From Siphonodentalium dalli (lineage: Eukaryota > Mollusca > Scaphopoda > Gadilida > Siphonodentaliidae): a stretch of 64,000 nucleotides of DNA. The notes beneath the pieces were generated by a model. It was not told the DNA's origin and searched no databases. It saw only the letters and a list, made by a program, of their open reading frames with translations. The translations under genes were made by a program, and so were the position numbers. The stretch lies in the NCBI GenBank assembly GCA_032622095.1, contig CP136061.1, positions 136,675,587 through 136,739,586 of the forward strand. The letters are read 5' to 3'. This document shows, piece after piece, positions 12,016 to 23,528 of the stretch (position 1 is the stretch's first letter; every line of letters starts with the position of its first letter).

Positions 12016-12418
12016 CCAAGTTAAATATGTTAACTACTTTTATATTTACAGAACGAGATCGAATAGTGCCGATATGTCCGATATAGATATGCTCGCATGC
12101 CATCATTTTCCCCGAATGTTTTTTCGTGTGTCGATTTAATCGAATCGCCGATTTGAATGATTTCTCACATATCCGCATGTTAACGCACTCTCAAGCTCAG
12201 GCTCAGACTCAGAGGTTGACTTTTTTGACGACTTTGGTGTTGATGTCATAACAACTTCATCCTCAAACGGAATGGTTTGATCAAGGAATATTCCCTCGAC
12301 ATCTATCCCGTCTATGTCTTGAAGTGGAGCGACTCCATCCATATCGGACATATATATCGACACTATTCTATCTCGTTCTGTAAATATAAAAGTAGTTAAC
12401 ATATTTAACTTGGTCCAG
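12016..12418. repeat. Inner inverted repeat around the zinc-finger fragment
   Basis: ACCAAGTTAAATATGTTAAC with the following TTTATATTTACAGAACGAGA at 12016-12092 returns inverted at 12340-12418. The putative acceptor and exon start are therefore present twice, in opposite directions. Confidence 0.75.
12090..12390 (-). pseudogene. Broken exon with acidic region and C2H2 zinc finger
   Basis: On the minus strand an acceptor-like TATATTTACAG is followed by ATG and an acidic, Ser-rich open frame (MSDMDGVAPLQDIDGIDVEG, later STSESEPELESALTC). The frame is then lost by an apparent one-base deletion, after which the shifted frame reads ICEKSFKSAIRLNRHTKKHS, a C2H2 finger with spacing C-x2-C-x12-H-x3-H once the frame is allowed to shift. 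It lies in the loop of the TTAA element, so it may be a captured or element-encoded gene piece. The family is not identifiable. Confidence 0.5.
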
Positions 12419-12559
12419 GGGGGGGGGGCGATTTCTGTGTACGAGACATCAGGTGGGGGGGGGGGTGGGGGGGTACCCGAGGCCGGAAACAGTTTTTGAC
12501 CACCTTTTTTGCATTTTTTTTTCATTGACATATTTTCAACTGTTTTAAACATATTTGTT

Positions 12560-14130
12560 TATTTGTTGTGGCTTGTTGCAATATGAGAAGCACTAATACA
12601 TTCAATATTGTTATAATTACCCCCATAAGTTGATATAAAATGGAAAAATAGTGAATATAGTGGGGGTGGGTCCCAAAATTTTCATTGATTTTTTTTGCGC
12701 GCAATTTTTTTTTATTGTGTCTGTTTCAGCTTGCTTGGCAGTTTTTATATTGAAAATTGTCTAGTTCACGGTGTAGATCAATAAAAAAAAATACCTCAGA
12801 TAGCTCTAGGGTAGGGTGAACTTAATGCAGTCTGACAATATCAGCTAACAACTCATGACAGAATATTACAATAATTCTATTACTTTACTCATACAGTTAG
12901 TTGATGCATGAGTGTAATGTATGAACTAAATATTTGTATCAGTGTTTGTATACTAAATTGATTTTTAAATATACTTTTGTCAAATAATTGTTTGAATTGT
13001 CAAATTATTTGTTTCAGTGTTGTTGACAACCATCAAAAAGTAAATAAGTAGACATGAAATAAAGTTTTAATAACTTTTATTGAAAGAAACAATAATATAA
13101 CCTTCCTTGGATAGTGTTCTGAAAAGTATAAAAATATTATTTAAATAGATGTGAAGAGGGGCCAGGACACATTACAGTTTTGTTCACTTGTAATTATTAT
13201 ATCCCATAATTACCTGCATATACTAGTATGTAAATGACACTTAATGCTGCTTAATGTCTAATTCAGGCTAATTTGAAAATTATCAAAGAAGAAAACATTA
13301 ATTTACTTAATTATTGTATATTTATAAGATGATGTGCATGCAAGAGGTCTAGTTTGAAGGCACACATAAAGGTCATGTACAGAATGTGTGTGAATTTCTT
13401 ATTGCACATGAACTCCATCCAGTACATGACCGAAGTTCAGCTCTGATTGTTCAAATGAATCTCAGTAATATACATCTGTGTATATGGATTTGGCACTAAA
13501 TTGACCATCAACGTTCAAACTCAAAGGGTTAAGCATTATTTTAGGCACAGTTCTAAGTCGTAATGCGAGGTCGGGTCGGTGGTCATGCAGGCATACATAA
13601 AAGTTAATTCGTACACTGGTTCATATGCACATTTTCCTTTTTGGTATTACTATAGGCTCTAGGCCTACTAGTTGATGCTGGTTGATGTCTGAAAAAAGAT
13701 AAATTTAAGTTTGTTAAATTATTTATTCTACTGTAGGCCCTAACACTGGCCCTAGTTATTTTTTGTTGTCATTCCAGGGGATTCAACATATTTTTCATCT
13801 ACTCACCAGCTGTACTCACACAGATGAATAGGCTGGGTTATAAATTTACCAATATAATCACATAATATTCTACCTTTGTTGATTGCTTAGAGTTCAATTT
13901 TGCACATGTTTGTTAATAGGAAGTAACATTTAATTTGGTCTTTCAAAGAAGGGACCAATATAGAGCGGTTGGTCGTTTTTACAGAGGGGACCAACATAAA
14001 GCTTTGATGTTTTGGGGTTGGTGTCTAAAATTTTATGAAAAAAAAATGCAAGAAAGGGTGGGTGGGTGTAAAAAAAATGGAAATGTAAAAAAAAGACCCC
14101 CACGTCTCGCAACTTTTTTACGCCCCCCCC
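12560..14130. other. Loop of the TTAA element, no gene seen
   Basis: AT-rich with T- and G-homopolymers (12415-12470, 14120-14135). No open frame with recognisable features and no inverted repeat. Confidence 0.4.
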
Positions 14131-14135
14131 CCCCC

Positions 14136-14839
14136 TGCGTGGTCGCATATATATATGGGTTATTGACAAAGCGTACACGTGTTGTATATACCACATAGCT
14201 ATATAACTACTACATTTCCATAGCTGAATAATCCTATGATATATGATTTGCATCTTACGGCATATATATCAACAACAATAGTGATATATGTACCACATAG
14301 CTGCACAGACCTATTTTCGAACATCATATTTGAATACATTCGTATCTTGTGTTCCGCGTTGGCACTTCCTCGTCACCCGCGTTGTCAAATAATCGTTGCA
14401 CCACCTTCACGTTATGCTAACTAAAATGCTTATTTGTAGGACATTTGCACTGAAATTTTGTGGAAATGCTTGGGAGATGTTTGGCTTCGAATCGGCTCAA
14501 TCACACCCACCGATAAGTGTATATTTTTGAAAAAATGATGGATGTTTTGTCAACAATGCCGGTATTTTGGCTAAGGGTATCCAGTTGGTGGCACCACTAC
14601 AGCAGCGTGTATCGTTTGCTCAGACATTTAACCACTGCCAGCACCCTTCACAATAACCAGTTCACTGGGATAAATCAATGATAGGTGATACGTATCCTTC
14701 CATTGTCCTAAGAAACGGACTTTGGCGGCGAAAACTCAATTTTACCGCCACGGAAAACACAAATTTTACTTGTTGCCGCGTTGGCCATCCTTGTTTTCCG
14801 GGGATATCCTCGTTTTCCCGGGATCGGTTCCTCTGTGTG
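14136..14839. repeat. Right inverted arm of the TTAA element
   Basis: Inverted copy of 11298-12015, from GGTCGCATATATATATGGG to CCGGGATCGGTTCCTCTGTG. Small differences (for example A for G in the terminal CACACRGAGG) show limited divergence since the arms formed. Confidence 0.85.
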
Positions 14840-14843
14840 TTAA

Positions 14844-15135
14844 TGGGGTCGTTGTCGTAACGTTTTATACATAAATGCACACCGTGTGCATTTATGTACA
14901 TAAATGCACACCAGTCTCAGTCGGCGCGAGATTGAAACGTTAACGTAAATAATTGCCGTCTGCTTCAATTCATAACTATTTTTCTTCCGAAGTTCTGATA
15001 AAGGCATTCTTTTATCACAATTATCGAAACTGCAATAAGATTGGTCATCGGTCGCATATTTTTCTTAGTAGAGACCTTTCGCAAAACTCACGTTTATGAT
15101 TACGGATACGGATAGGGTAGTACGTCACCAACCTT
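14844..15135. repeat. Left terminal inverted repeat of the 4.3 kb element (continuation)
   Basis: TGGGGTCGTTGTCGTAACG, then two ATAAATGCACACC blocks around a GCACACCGTGTGC palindrome, then a gap, then AGAGACCTTTCGCAAAACTC. Complementary to 18903-19152. Confidence 0.75.
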
Positions 15136-18100
15136 TGTGTACTTTCTAATCGTTCTCGTATTTTACTATCCGTAATAACGGTTACGATTTCATGGTTTCT
15201 AATAAGCTCAAATAACACCTGAAATTTATTTTCTGCAATATATCACTTTACTCCGTTCGAGACTGTATATGTATATCATGTAAACCATCCAGTTGTATTG
15301 AGCTACGACCTCGATATGCTGTTTAGATTGTCAATCACTGTACTCGTCGTCGTGAATCACGAGCTTCCCGCGAAATAAGATCGCTATTCACAACGGATAG
15401 CCATCGCTGGCTGCGACAGAAAACTTTACAGTAAGAGGAGTGCACTATGAAACCAGTCGCCAAAAATACAGTTTATAGTTTGCGATGCATGAGGAGTTTT
15501 GAGTGATTATTATGTGCAAGATAGTACACAATATATAGTGAAATTCAACAATTATTTAATTCAACAACCCATGGTCGTGTCCTAACGTGTGCAGTTATAG
15601 AATGCCACAGGAGAGCCTAACGAATGGCATAACCCTATTAATGAAAAGTGAAAGATTTTGTGTTCTCTTCCCCTTTCCCGAATTGAATAGTTCATTCAAT
15701 TTAATAATATTCGGTTTTCGGTAGAAGTTGGGTTTTATATACCTCTCTCGTAGAGTCTGTAATGCAGGGCATTTAACATTACATGGAATTCATAACCGAG
15801 TTTAAAATTACATGGAATTCATAACCGAGTTCTAAGTTACATAAAGTACTCTGTCTGAGTAATCTGAACCTACCCTGGATCCCGATTCAACTGGTAAGTA
15901 GTAATTTCTGCTCCTGAACCGTAACTAAAAGAATATTTGGCACACCCACCGACATCACCAGGGTGATTCTCCCTTAAATGAACAAATTCGTCCATAAAAT
16001 TCTGAAAAAATTAAATATGTCACATGCCGATGAATTTTAAGTGAGTATGTAGCACAGATATTGGTGACCACAAAAATGACAGTTGGCAAAATTATAGGGC
16101 AAGATCAAGGTCAATCAAGGACGTTCATTACGGCATGTGCCAATGACGTTTTTGGGTTGAATCAGGGCGACGTCATTGTCAAATTCGCTCTTTCTCCAAA
16201 ACTTGTGTTTAATTCGAATATCATGATTAATGGAAACCAAACAAAATTGAGCCACTTTGTTGACATGTGCCCTTTAATAGTTGAATTATCGTTATGTGTA
16301 TATATTCAACTTGTACATCATGGAGTAGTCGATGGTGTATCCGTCCAAACGACGTATCGCGCAGCTCCGCACGTTGAGTCGTCTATGATATACAGCCATT
16401 TGAATATAGGTTACACTGGTGTAAATACTATAGGCAGCTCCCCCCTGCGGTTGCGGGAGGAGTATAGAGTTTCACAGTTAAAACACTCTGGGCTGTGATT
16501 GGTTGCATGAATTAAATGTAAACTGTTGACAAAAATTCAAGGAATCATTCTCCCACAAACTTCATTTGCCAAGAGGCCCATTCATTAAAGGTGAAGTCTG
16601 TTGTGGCTGTTTAGAAATTTTAAGTGTGATTGAAAAAATGACAATATTTTTTTAGTGCGGAACTGACCCTAGTTATGAAAAAACGAAAATTTGAAGTGGA
16701 TTCCCTGCTAGACGGTGTTGATTTTTTTATTGGGAAAGTTTCCACAGATGTCAAGCTCACATAATCCGAAGGCAGTTTGAACAGTTTCCATTTGACCTCT
16801 GATGTAGACAACGTGAACATACGTCAATCAAACTCTGTTCCTCAAAGGGTTCGCCAAATTGCAAAGAGAATTTACAATAGAAAACAATGTCGATGGATTT
16901 CTCTTACATGTTTCAAGATATCGAACTGAAATTTTGTATTTAGGGGTTTTTCGATGAGCTCAATCAGATAGAATTGTCAGTGAGATATTACGATGGCCCA
17001 AAATGTGTCATTGACGCCTTTGCTATACCACACGAGCCGGAAATCGTCCCACAGGCAGTACGATTGTTGAAAAGTACCGAAACAATTGATTTTTAAATTA
17101 TCATCTGCTTCTCTCTGAGTACACCCCCCCCCCCACCAACTCACTCACAACCCCCCCCCCCCCGGATACAATAACAACTATATGTGTATGTACATCGTGT
17201 TGACCCATTTTACAACATAACCACCCAAATATTCTAAGCGTGAAATGTGTCTGTGGATGGCTGTAACGCTATTCTGCGTCGCGGTGTGGACATGTCGCGG
17301 TGTGGACAATTTTGATATTTTCTTCATTTTTTTTCATTTTCTGTTTATGTCAGGCGTCCGTTCGTTTTTATTCACGATTCTTCACCCCATGTGTACTATT
17401 TGAGCAATTTTGGTAGTCTCCCGACATGTTTTCTAGTTCCTTTGATAGCGTCGCGGTGTGGACATTAATTAAGGTTCGCTGGAGGGTACACATATTTTCG
17501 TCTCATTTTTCATGTGTTTCGATTCTTTATATTGTCCAAAATCTTCAAAACAAATTGTCAAAAGGCAAAACTTTCTTATCCGTATGGTAGGTTGTTGCCC
17601 TTAGTTAAAATGGAACCGGGATGGCCTATATTGTAAATAATGTCGCGGTGTGGACATTTCTAGAGACAGGCGATTTTCGATGTTTCAGAGTCAATATTTA
17701 CATCAAACCACGAAAAACGTGCATCATAAATGATATTAATAGATAAAGAGTCCAAGAAATAACATAACAGTGCACGTTGTTTGTCAATTAGAGGTAAGAT
17801 AACTTAATAGGAATAAAATGAAATTTCGCAGTTAGGCGATGAGACAGTGCGATTTTCGTGTTTTCTCGCTGTTTTGATCATGTAACTAAAGGCATGTGTT
17901 GATATATTACAATACTGTTATATCATAACGGTGTGCCACATGCTCATCAGTGAAATGGAACGCCACAATAGGTCTTGTTTGTGGCACAATCATATTTTTA
18001 TGGAACAATTGTACACGAGACATCAATTTGCTCGTTTAAGGGAGAACCACCCACCAGAGCTCAGCAGTCTCTGTCAGGTTTGTTCTTTGCATTTATTTTT

Positions 18101-18902
18101 AATTTAAAAACACGCACAAATGCGGCATTTAAAGGTACTCAATCCGATTAGATGTCCCCATATCATCCGATTCCAACAACAATATTTTTTTGAAATGCCG
18201 CTTCTGTTATCAGAATCGAGTAATTGCTCAACATTAATGCTAACCACAGTCAACTATATTATAAAATTGCCCAAAACCTGTTATTTATCAACATTTTGTT
18301 CAACGAAATTTTGCCGGTTTGTCAAATATCTGACAAAAAAGCAACTTGATGCACATCGCTTCTACCGTGTCGACTTTGTTTCGATTCGGTAGTAACAAAT
18401 CAGAAGTGATGCACATCAGCGAGCTCACAACCTTATGTCGGATTTCCTAAACCCAAAGAGGTGAAGCCGCAATCGCATTGAAATCAAATCGCGGACATGA
18501 ATGGGCTTGAACGATGGCGTCGTGGTTGATGTGAGGTCCAAATTCAGGAACCCCCTCTTCCTCATCAGCATAACGTCTATCTGGTCATCCATGCTAACAA
18601 CGAACTGTATTTCCACCACATATGACCTGGCATTTATACCTGTATTGCCACAATATATCACGTGAATCCCGGGTCGTACGTTGTGACTGGTCGAATTATT
18701 GACAATATTAACAGGTCATGATTGTCGCAATGTTGCAAATGAGACGATAAGTGAAGTATTAAGGGACTGTATACCAAACACACGCTTTGAGTTGTGAAAG
18801 TGGTACGAAAAAATTATCGTACGTGTTCGTCAAAACTCTTACGCGTAACCGTTTTGCGAAAGGACTTTTTGGCCATACGGATAGACTTACGACTACGAAT
18901 AG
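15136..18902. other. Interior of the 4.3 kb element
   Basis: The longest plus-strand frame (16061-16498, 145 codons) has no recognisable domain. A phrase GTCGCGGTGTGGACAT recurs near 17278, 17292, 17448 and 17640, and a short inverted pair AAGGGAGAAYCACCC is at 15955-15975 and 18038-18052. Poly-C tracts lie near 17125 and 17150. No transposase was found, so the element is probably non-autonomous. Confidence 0.4.
18129..18330. mobile_element. Truncated TTAA MITE (AGGTACTCAATCCG family)
   Basis: TTAA at 18129-18132 followed by AGGTACTCAATCCGATTAGA, collinear with 22415 onward for about 200 bp and then lost. The right terminus is absent. Confidence 0.7.
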
Positions 18903-19152
18903 CTATCCGTATTCGTAATCGTAAACGTGAGGATGCGAAAGGTCTCTAGTATTAAACAGGGACGGAAAGAACTGCATGGTTGTTTGGTCGATCAACGGAA
19001 GAAAATAAACTTACAAAAAATATCAAAACGTGTGCATTTATGTAGAAAATACTACGACAATGACCCCTGTCACGTGACACTACGCGAGACTGGTGTGCAT
19101 AAATGCACACGGTGTGCATATGTATAAAACATTACGACAACGACCCCATTAG
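18903..19152. repeat. Right terminal inverted repeat of the 4.3 kb element
   Basis: Complement of 14844-15135; outermost bases CGACAACGACCCCATTAG abut the 11-bp direct repeat CCACACTGACC. Confidence 0.75.
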
Positions 19153-19163
19153 CCACACTGACC

Positions 19164-19636
19164 AGTGCGTTCGCCAGCGTCGGCCTCTTGTTTTTAACCA
19201 AACAATATGGCCGCGCCCACACAGTAGACTTTTTGTGAAGTAATTTCATACAAGAATACCAACCAAAACAAGAATATTCAACTCACTTTGGTTTAATCGA
19301 CTACCTAATCATTTGATATTGCAGAGAATTATAATTCCCTTCATCTGGTTGAACTGTCATTTACCGGATAGAATTAGAATCATTTCCTTTACAAAAATGT
19401 GCGTTCTATTTCTGAGTTTCGTGCCAATCGTCACCCTCGTCGAATCGGCTTACCTATTTCAGGAAAGTACCGAGGTTTCCGATTGAGTTTCGTGCATGAT
19501 GATCAAACTGAAATAAATATTTTAAAATTTCGATCTTCAAATCACACTTCGTTGCCGGCAAATAATCAACAGCGAAAGTGAGAATGCATTATCAAAACCA
19601 CCTGATATTAAATTATAATGAGATAATATTGAGACT
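19164..19636. other. Intergenic, nothing recognised
   Basis: Ordinary AT-rich sequence without a supported exon; a 60-codon frame at 19399-19581 has no recognised features. Confidence 0.35.
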
Positions 19637-20632
19637 TTAAGGGCTTTGTGGACCCAATTTTCCCAAAATGTCCCAAAATTTTATAGAGTCCAAATAAAGG
19701 ATTCTGTTCATGTATATTAGTCATAATATAAACCGAGCCCATTGATACAACATTTTGAGAGTATACTTCATGGTGGATTATGTTAGAAATACAAAATGTG
19801 AACTTTATTGAGATTTAAAAAAAAATAATTTAGAGGCAATGGTCCAAGAAAAACAAAGTCCAAATTTAAGAATCAAATATGGGAATATGTACTGAACACT
19901 GTGATGAATGATGTATTACAAAAAGAATATTATATTTCTTGAGTGTTCTTTGATAAAATGACTTTGAACCGGTTGTTGACAAATGATATATACTTGCTTG
20001 CATGTTGGCTATGTGGGTGGTAGCAGGCACGGGTTAACAGCTGGCCATTGTAACTGCTCTGAACTCTGTTGACAATAGAATGCTAATCCTCAATCATACC
20101 CCTGCCATAGCCACAGTAATTCTAGTAAGTAGGTCACCACTCACTCAGGGTGAACAGGCATGTTGTAGTTTGACACCTGTTGACACTGGTAAAAAGCCAT
20201 TCAAATCGGAATGGACATCAGCCATGAAAGGTTGACCCATTAACTGCTGCCTCTCAGTCAACCATATTCTGAAGTTAGTATATCATTTGTCAACAACCGG
20301 TTCAAAGTCATTTTATCAAAGAACACTCAAGAAATATAATATTCTTTTTGTAATACATCATTCATCACAGTGTTCAGTACATATTCCCATATTTGATTCT
20401 TAAATTTGGACTTTGTTTTTCTTGGACCATTGCCTCTAAATTATTTTTTTTTAAATCTCAATAAAGTTCACATTTTGTATTTCTAACATAATCCACCATG
20501 AAGTATACTCTCAAAATGCTGCATCAATGGGCATGGTTTCTATTATTACTAATATACATGAACAGAATCCTTTATTCTGACTCTATAAAATTTAGGGAAA
20601 TTTTGGAAAAATTGGGTCCACAAAGCCCTTAA
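19637..20632. mobile_element. TTAA-flanked element with about 350-bp inverted arms
   Basis: TTAA at 19637-19640 and 20629-20632. The arms GGGCTTTGTGGACCCAATTT to AAATTGGGTCCACAAAGCCC pair over about 350 bp, leaving a loop of about 290 bp near 20000-20280. Arm identity is high, so it should fold into a long hairpin if transcribed. Confidence 0.85.
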
Positions 20633-22410
20633 TCAGTTCCGACCAAATTACTAGGGCCCTGCAAATTGTTTTATTTTTTATTTTTAATTGAATCTTGATT
20701 CAAATTGGTAAATATTAAGATTCGAAATCGCATCAAATCTCGATTCGAAATTTGCCTCAAATGTATCAAGAGTGCAGAGATGGAAGAGTTCTGTTGAACT
20801 TGAAGCCCAAATTCATGTTTATTAATAATTCAATGCACTGAGTTTTAAGAGAAGTCATGCAATTGCTCTGAAGTGCAATTCAATTGCGCTGATCAAAATG
20901 CAATTATCTGCATCAGTAGATATTTCAGTGCAGGAACCATTTCTGTTATAGACACATTTCTATCTCACACCTCTGCCAGCTATAACTAGTTACTATAGTA
21001 GCTCTGTAGAGCTATTTGAGAACTATTTTGATGTGCTATTCCTTAGCCAGTTCGGTTATTTAAATATTACTTGGAAGGGATGTGCATTACATATGCAATT
21101 CACAGTGCAATTATTAATAAATGTGAATTAATATGGCCCCCCCCCCCCAAGGTGATCCATAATGGTTTTTATTACCATACACACTTGAATTGGGATTTTG
21201 CCCTGTCAGTGTGCATTCAATGACTTTTCAAATTGAAATCCACACTGGATCTGGATGAATACGTCCAAGTAACCAATTTGGTATGATAGGATGGGTCACA
21301 CTATTTAATTATTTATGGCATTTTATATCACATCTGTATTGTGCTAAACTGCTAATGCACACACGCTGTTCGTGATTACTCCCCCGCCACCCCTCCCCTC
21401 TCCAATATATGTTTTGACATTACTCTGTCATTTGGCAACTTGGCCAGTACTGAATAACCAATATTAGTACAGCTTTTTGTACCAGTTATCCAAGGAATTC
21501 CATTGTTGAAATGTTTGCATAGCAACACGTTTCCTTAAATGAAGGTAATTTTTCTGTAATCACACAACCGTGGTGCAACTTGAAAACTTCAAATGAATTG
21601 TAGGAGTGACTAATGCATATATAATCACATTTTTTTTGCCCGTGCAACCTTAAATTTGGATTTTGCCCTGTTGGTGTGCATTCAATGACTTGTCAAGCTG
21701 AAAACAACAGTATTTATAGCTTCAGACAAATACTATACTAGCAAATTGTTCCTAATTCAGAGCACAAAAGTTATCAATACAAAACTATGAATAGTAAACT
21801 CACACACGAAGATACGAAAGATAAAACATTTCAGTGGATTTTTACTAATTTAAATCCATTTAAGTACGGTAGCAATACACAGTTTCCAGCAATTTTGGCC
21901 AACCTGGAAGGGGATAATGTACTTAAAATCTGCTGAGCCATTATCACTGGCATCAAGCATATTTTATTTTCAGCAGAAATGTTAGGTGTAATCAAAGGTC
22001 TGTACTTTAGCTTCTGTGTACAAGTTGTCACTGAGTTGTACCACGACCTTGGTTTGCACATACGAAACTCTTAATTTTACTCAAATCAAGTTGTTTGACT
22101 CAAGTTGACCATTTTCAACACAAAAACAGACCATGACAGAGCGATTGTCAGTAAATAAGCTTGTTCCACCCGACAGAGCTATGTTAGAGCTGAGAAATAC
22201 ATGTACCGGTATTTAACATAGAACAAAAGTTATATCAATTTCCAAAAAATATCCTGCAAGGGGAGAGAAATCGGGCACTTTTCCTATAAACAAACACACG
22301 CATAGTACAGAGTTGGCCTTCACTGAATACGAAAATCATGTTACGTATCCAAACGTTTAACTTTTTTGTGAACTTTCCTAGTTTTTTAACATAATTGAAC
22401 CTTCAAACCA
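20633..22410. other. Intergenic, nothing recognised
   Basis: AT-rich, with a poly-C run at 21137-21148 and two loosely similar blocks containing GGATTTTGCCCTGT near 21192 and 21659. No exon supported. Confidence 0.35.
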
Positions 22411-23528
22411 TTAAAGGTACTCAATCCGATCAGACAGTCCCCATACCATCAAGATACAACAGCAACAACATTTCTTCAAAATACACTTTAGTTATCAGAA
22501 TCAATTTATTGCAACAAAATAATGCTAACCACTGTCAACAATGGTATCTAATTTCCCAAAACTTGTTATTTATCAACATTTTGTTCAACAAAATATGGCC
22601 GTATTATCACTAATATCAGGCTTTCCGCTAGGTTTTGGGGAACGGGTTCTGTATCCGCCGAGGGGAAAATGCAGTCAATGTTTTCAATGTCGTGGAAACA
22701 CTAGTGGACCTACTTTTGTTGTATCGGCCAATAGAAGAAACAGAGAGTAGATTTGCTGATCATTTTGCATCCATTTTCTACCTAAGTTACTACGCTATCA
22801 ACCGCAATAACTTTAAAACATAGAAAATTTATTAGATAAAAATTAATTGCTGTATACGGAAACACGCCCGTTGAAGTTAAACGACCACTATTCAAGACTC
22901 GGCATAAAGTTGGGATGCATAACGTACCTGAATATAACATGATTAAATTATCGGCGGTCATTTCTCGTAACCTAACCATAGCAACGTAACCAGCAGACTC
23001 CAAAGCATGTGTTCTAGCGATGTCGGGTTTGATCACTTCCTCAGTTCGTGTTAGATCGGTCCGAGTGTGTATTCTCGCTAGAAATCAAATAAAGTTGTCA
23101 ACTATTTAAATTTCTTAGTACTGTCCCAACGAAATTGAGAAGTAATCATCTTTATACCTGTATACATATGGAATATGTCCTGTGGTATGACAGAAGGGGG
23201 AAAATTTGCTGGGGGAATGGGGCCCAAAAAGGGATCCCCTGCCGCTATAGTTAATATATCACGAAATTGACCGTATTACCACTTGATTTTAGAGTTATTC
23301 ATCTTCATCTGGAATTTTCTCCGACACCCTATGTTTGACCACGTGTTTCTGGGCCACATATTATTACACATCAGGCAGCATCAGGGAGAAATAACTAACT
23401 TCAAAAATCGGTATCTGATCACACTGAGCTTTGATGGGTGGGTTCCTCGACTCCAATCAAATATTTTTTACCCCCGAAGCCAAGAAAATATTAATTTAGG
23501 AGCGTTTGATCGGATTGAGTACCTATAA
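22411..23528. mobile_element. TTAA element (AGGTACTCAATCCG family) carrying a 0.6 kb extra segment
   Basis: Starts TTAA then AGGTACTCAATCCGATCAGA and ends GATCGGATTGAGTACCT then ATAA. Compared with the 443-bp copy at 41136-41578 it has an extra segment at about 22614-23250 that includes the possible minus-strand exon described separately. Confidence 0.8.
22928..23077 (-). pseudogene. Possible captured exon inside a TTAA element
   Basis: Minus strand: TTTGATTTCTAG acceptor, then 150 nt with one frame open throughout (RIHTRTDLTRTEEVIKPDIA, later MVRLREMTADNLIMLYS), then donor TATTCAG|GTACGT. Good splice signals and protein-like composition support an exon, but I do not recognise the protein and there are no adjoining exons. 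The segment is absent from the other family copies. Confidence 0.35.

Larger units (their letters stand above)
11294..14843. mobile_element. TTAA-flanked element with about 720-bp inverted arms
   Basis: Flanked by TTAA at 11294-11297 and 14840-14843. The left arm (11298 to about 12015) and right arm (about 14136 to 14839) are inverted copies at high identity, starting with ACGGAGGAACCGATCCCGGG. The central 2.1 kb holds a second, smaller inverted repeat, poly-G/C tracts and a broken zinc-finger fragment. It is piggyBac- or Kolobok-like by target site only. Confidence 0.8.
11283..19163. mobile_element. 4.3 kb element with 11-bp target duplication, split by a TTAA element
   Basis: CCACACTGACC occurs at 11283-11293 and 19153-19163. 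Removing the TTAA element at 11298-14839 leaves a left end TTAATGGGGTCGTTGTCGTA and a right end whose complement is CTAATGGGGTCGTTGTCGTA, continuing as inverted repeats with ATAAATGCACACCGTGTGCA and, deeper, CTTTCGCAAAACTCACG (15088 versus 18935). An 11-bp duplication with long inverted repeats suggests a Mutator-like or similar element. No transposase was recognised inside. Confidence 0.75.

Noticed and set aside
11260-14860. Matching frames in the two inverted arms as duplicated genes
   Set aside because: The arms are mirror copies, so a shared frame is expected; no recognised domain or splice structure.
16061-16498. 145-codon open frame as a host gene
   Set aside because: No domain, splice partner or codon pattern that I recognise; it lies inside a transposon interior, so only its existence is noted.
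20633-22410. Search for tRNA, snRNA or other structured RNA genes
   Set aside because: No cloverleaf with A and B box sequences could be confirmed by eye here or elsewhere in the window.
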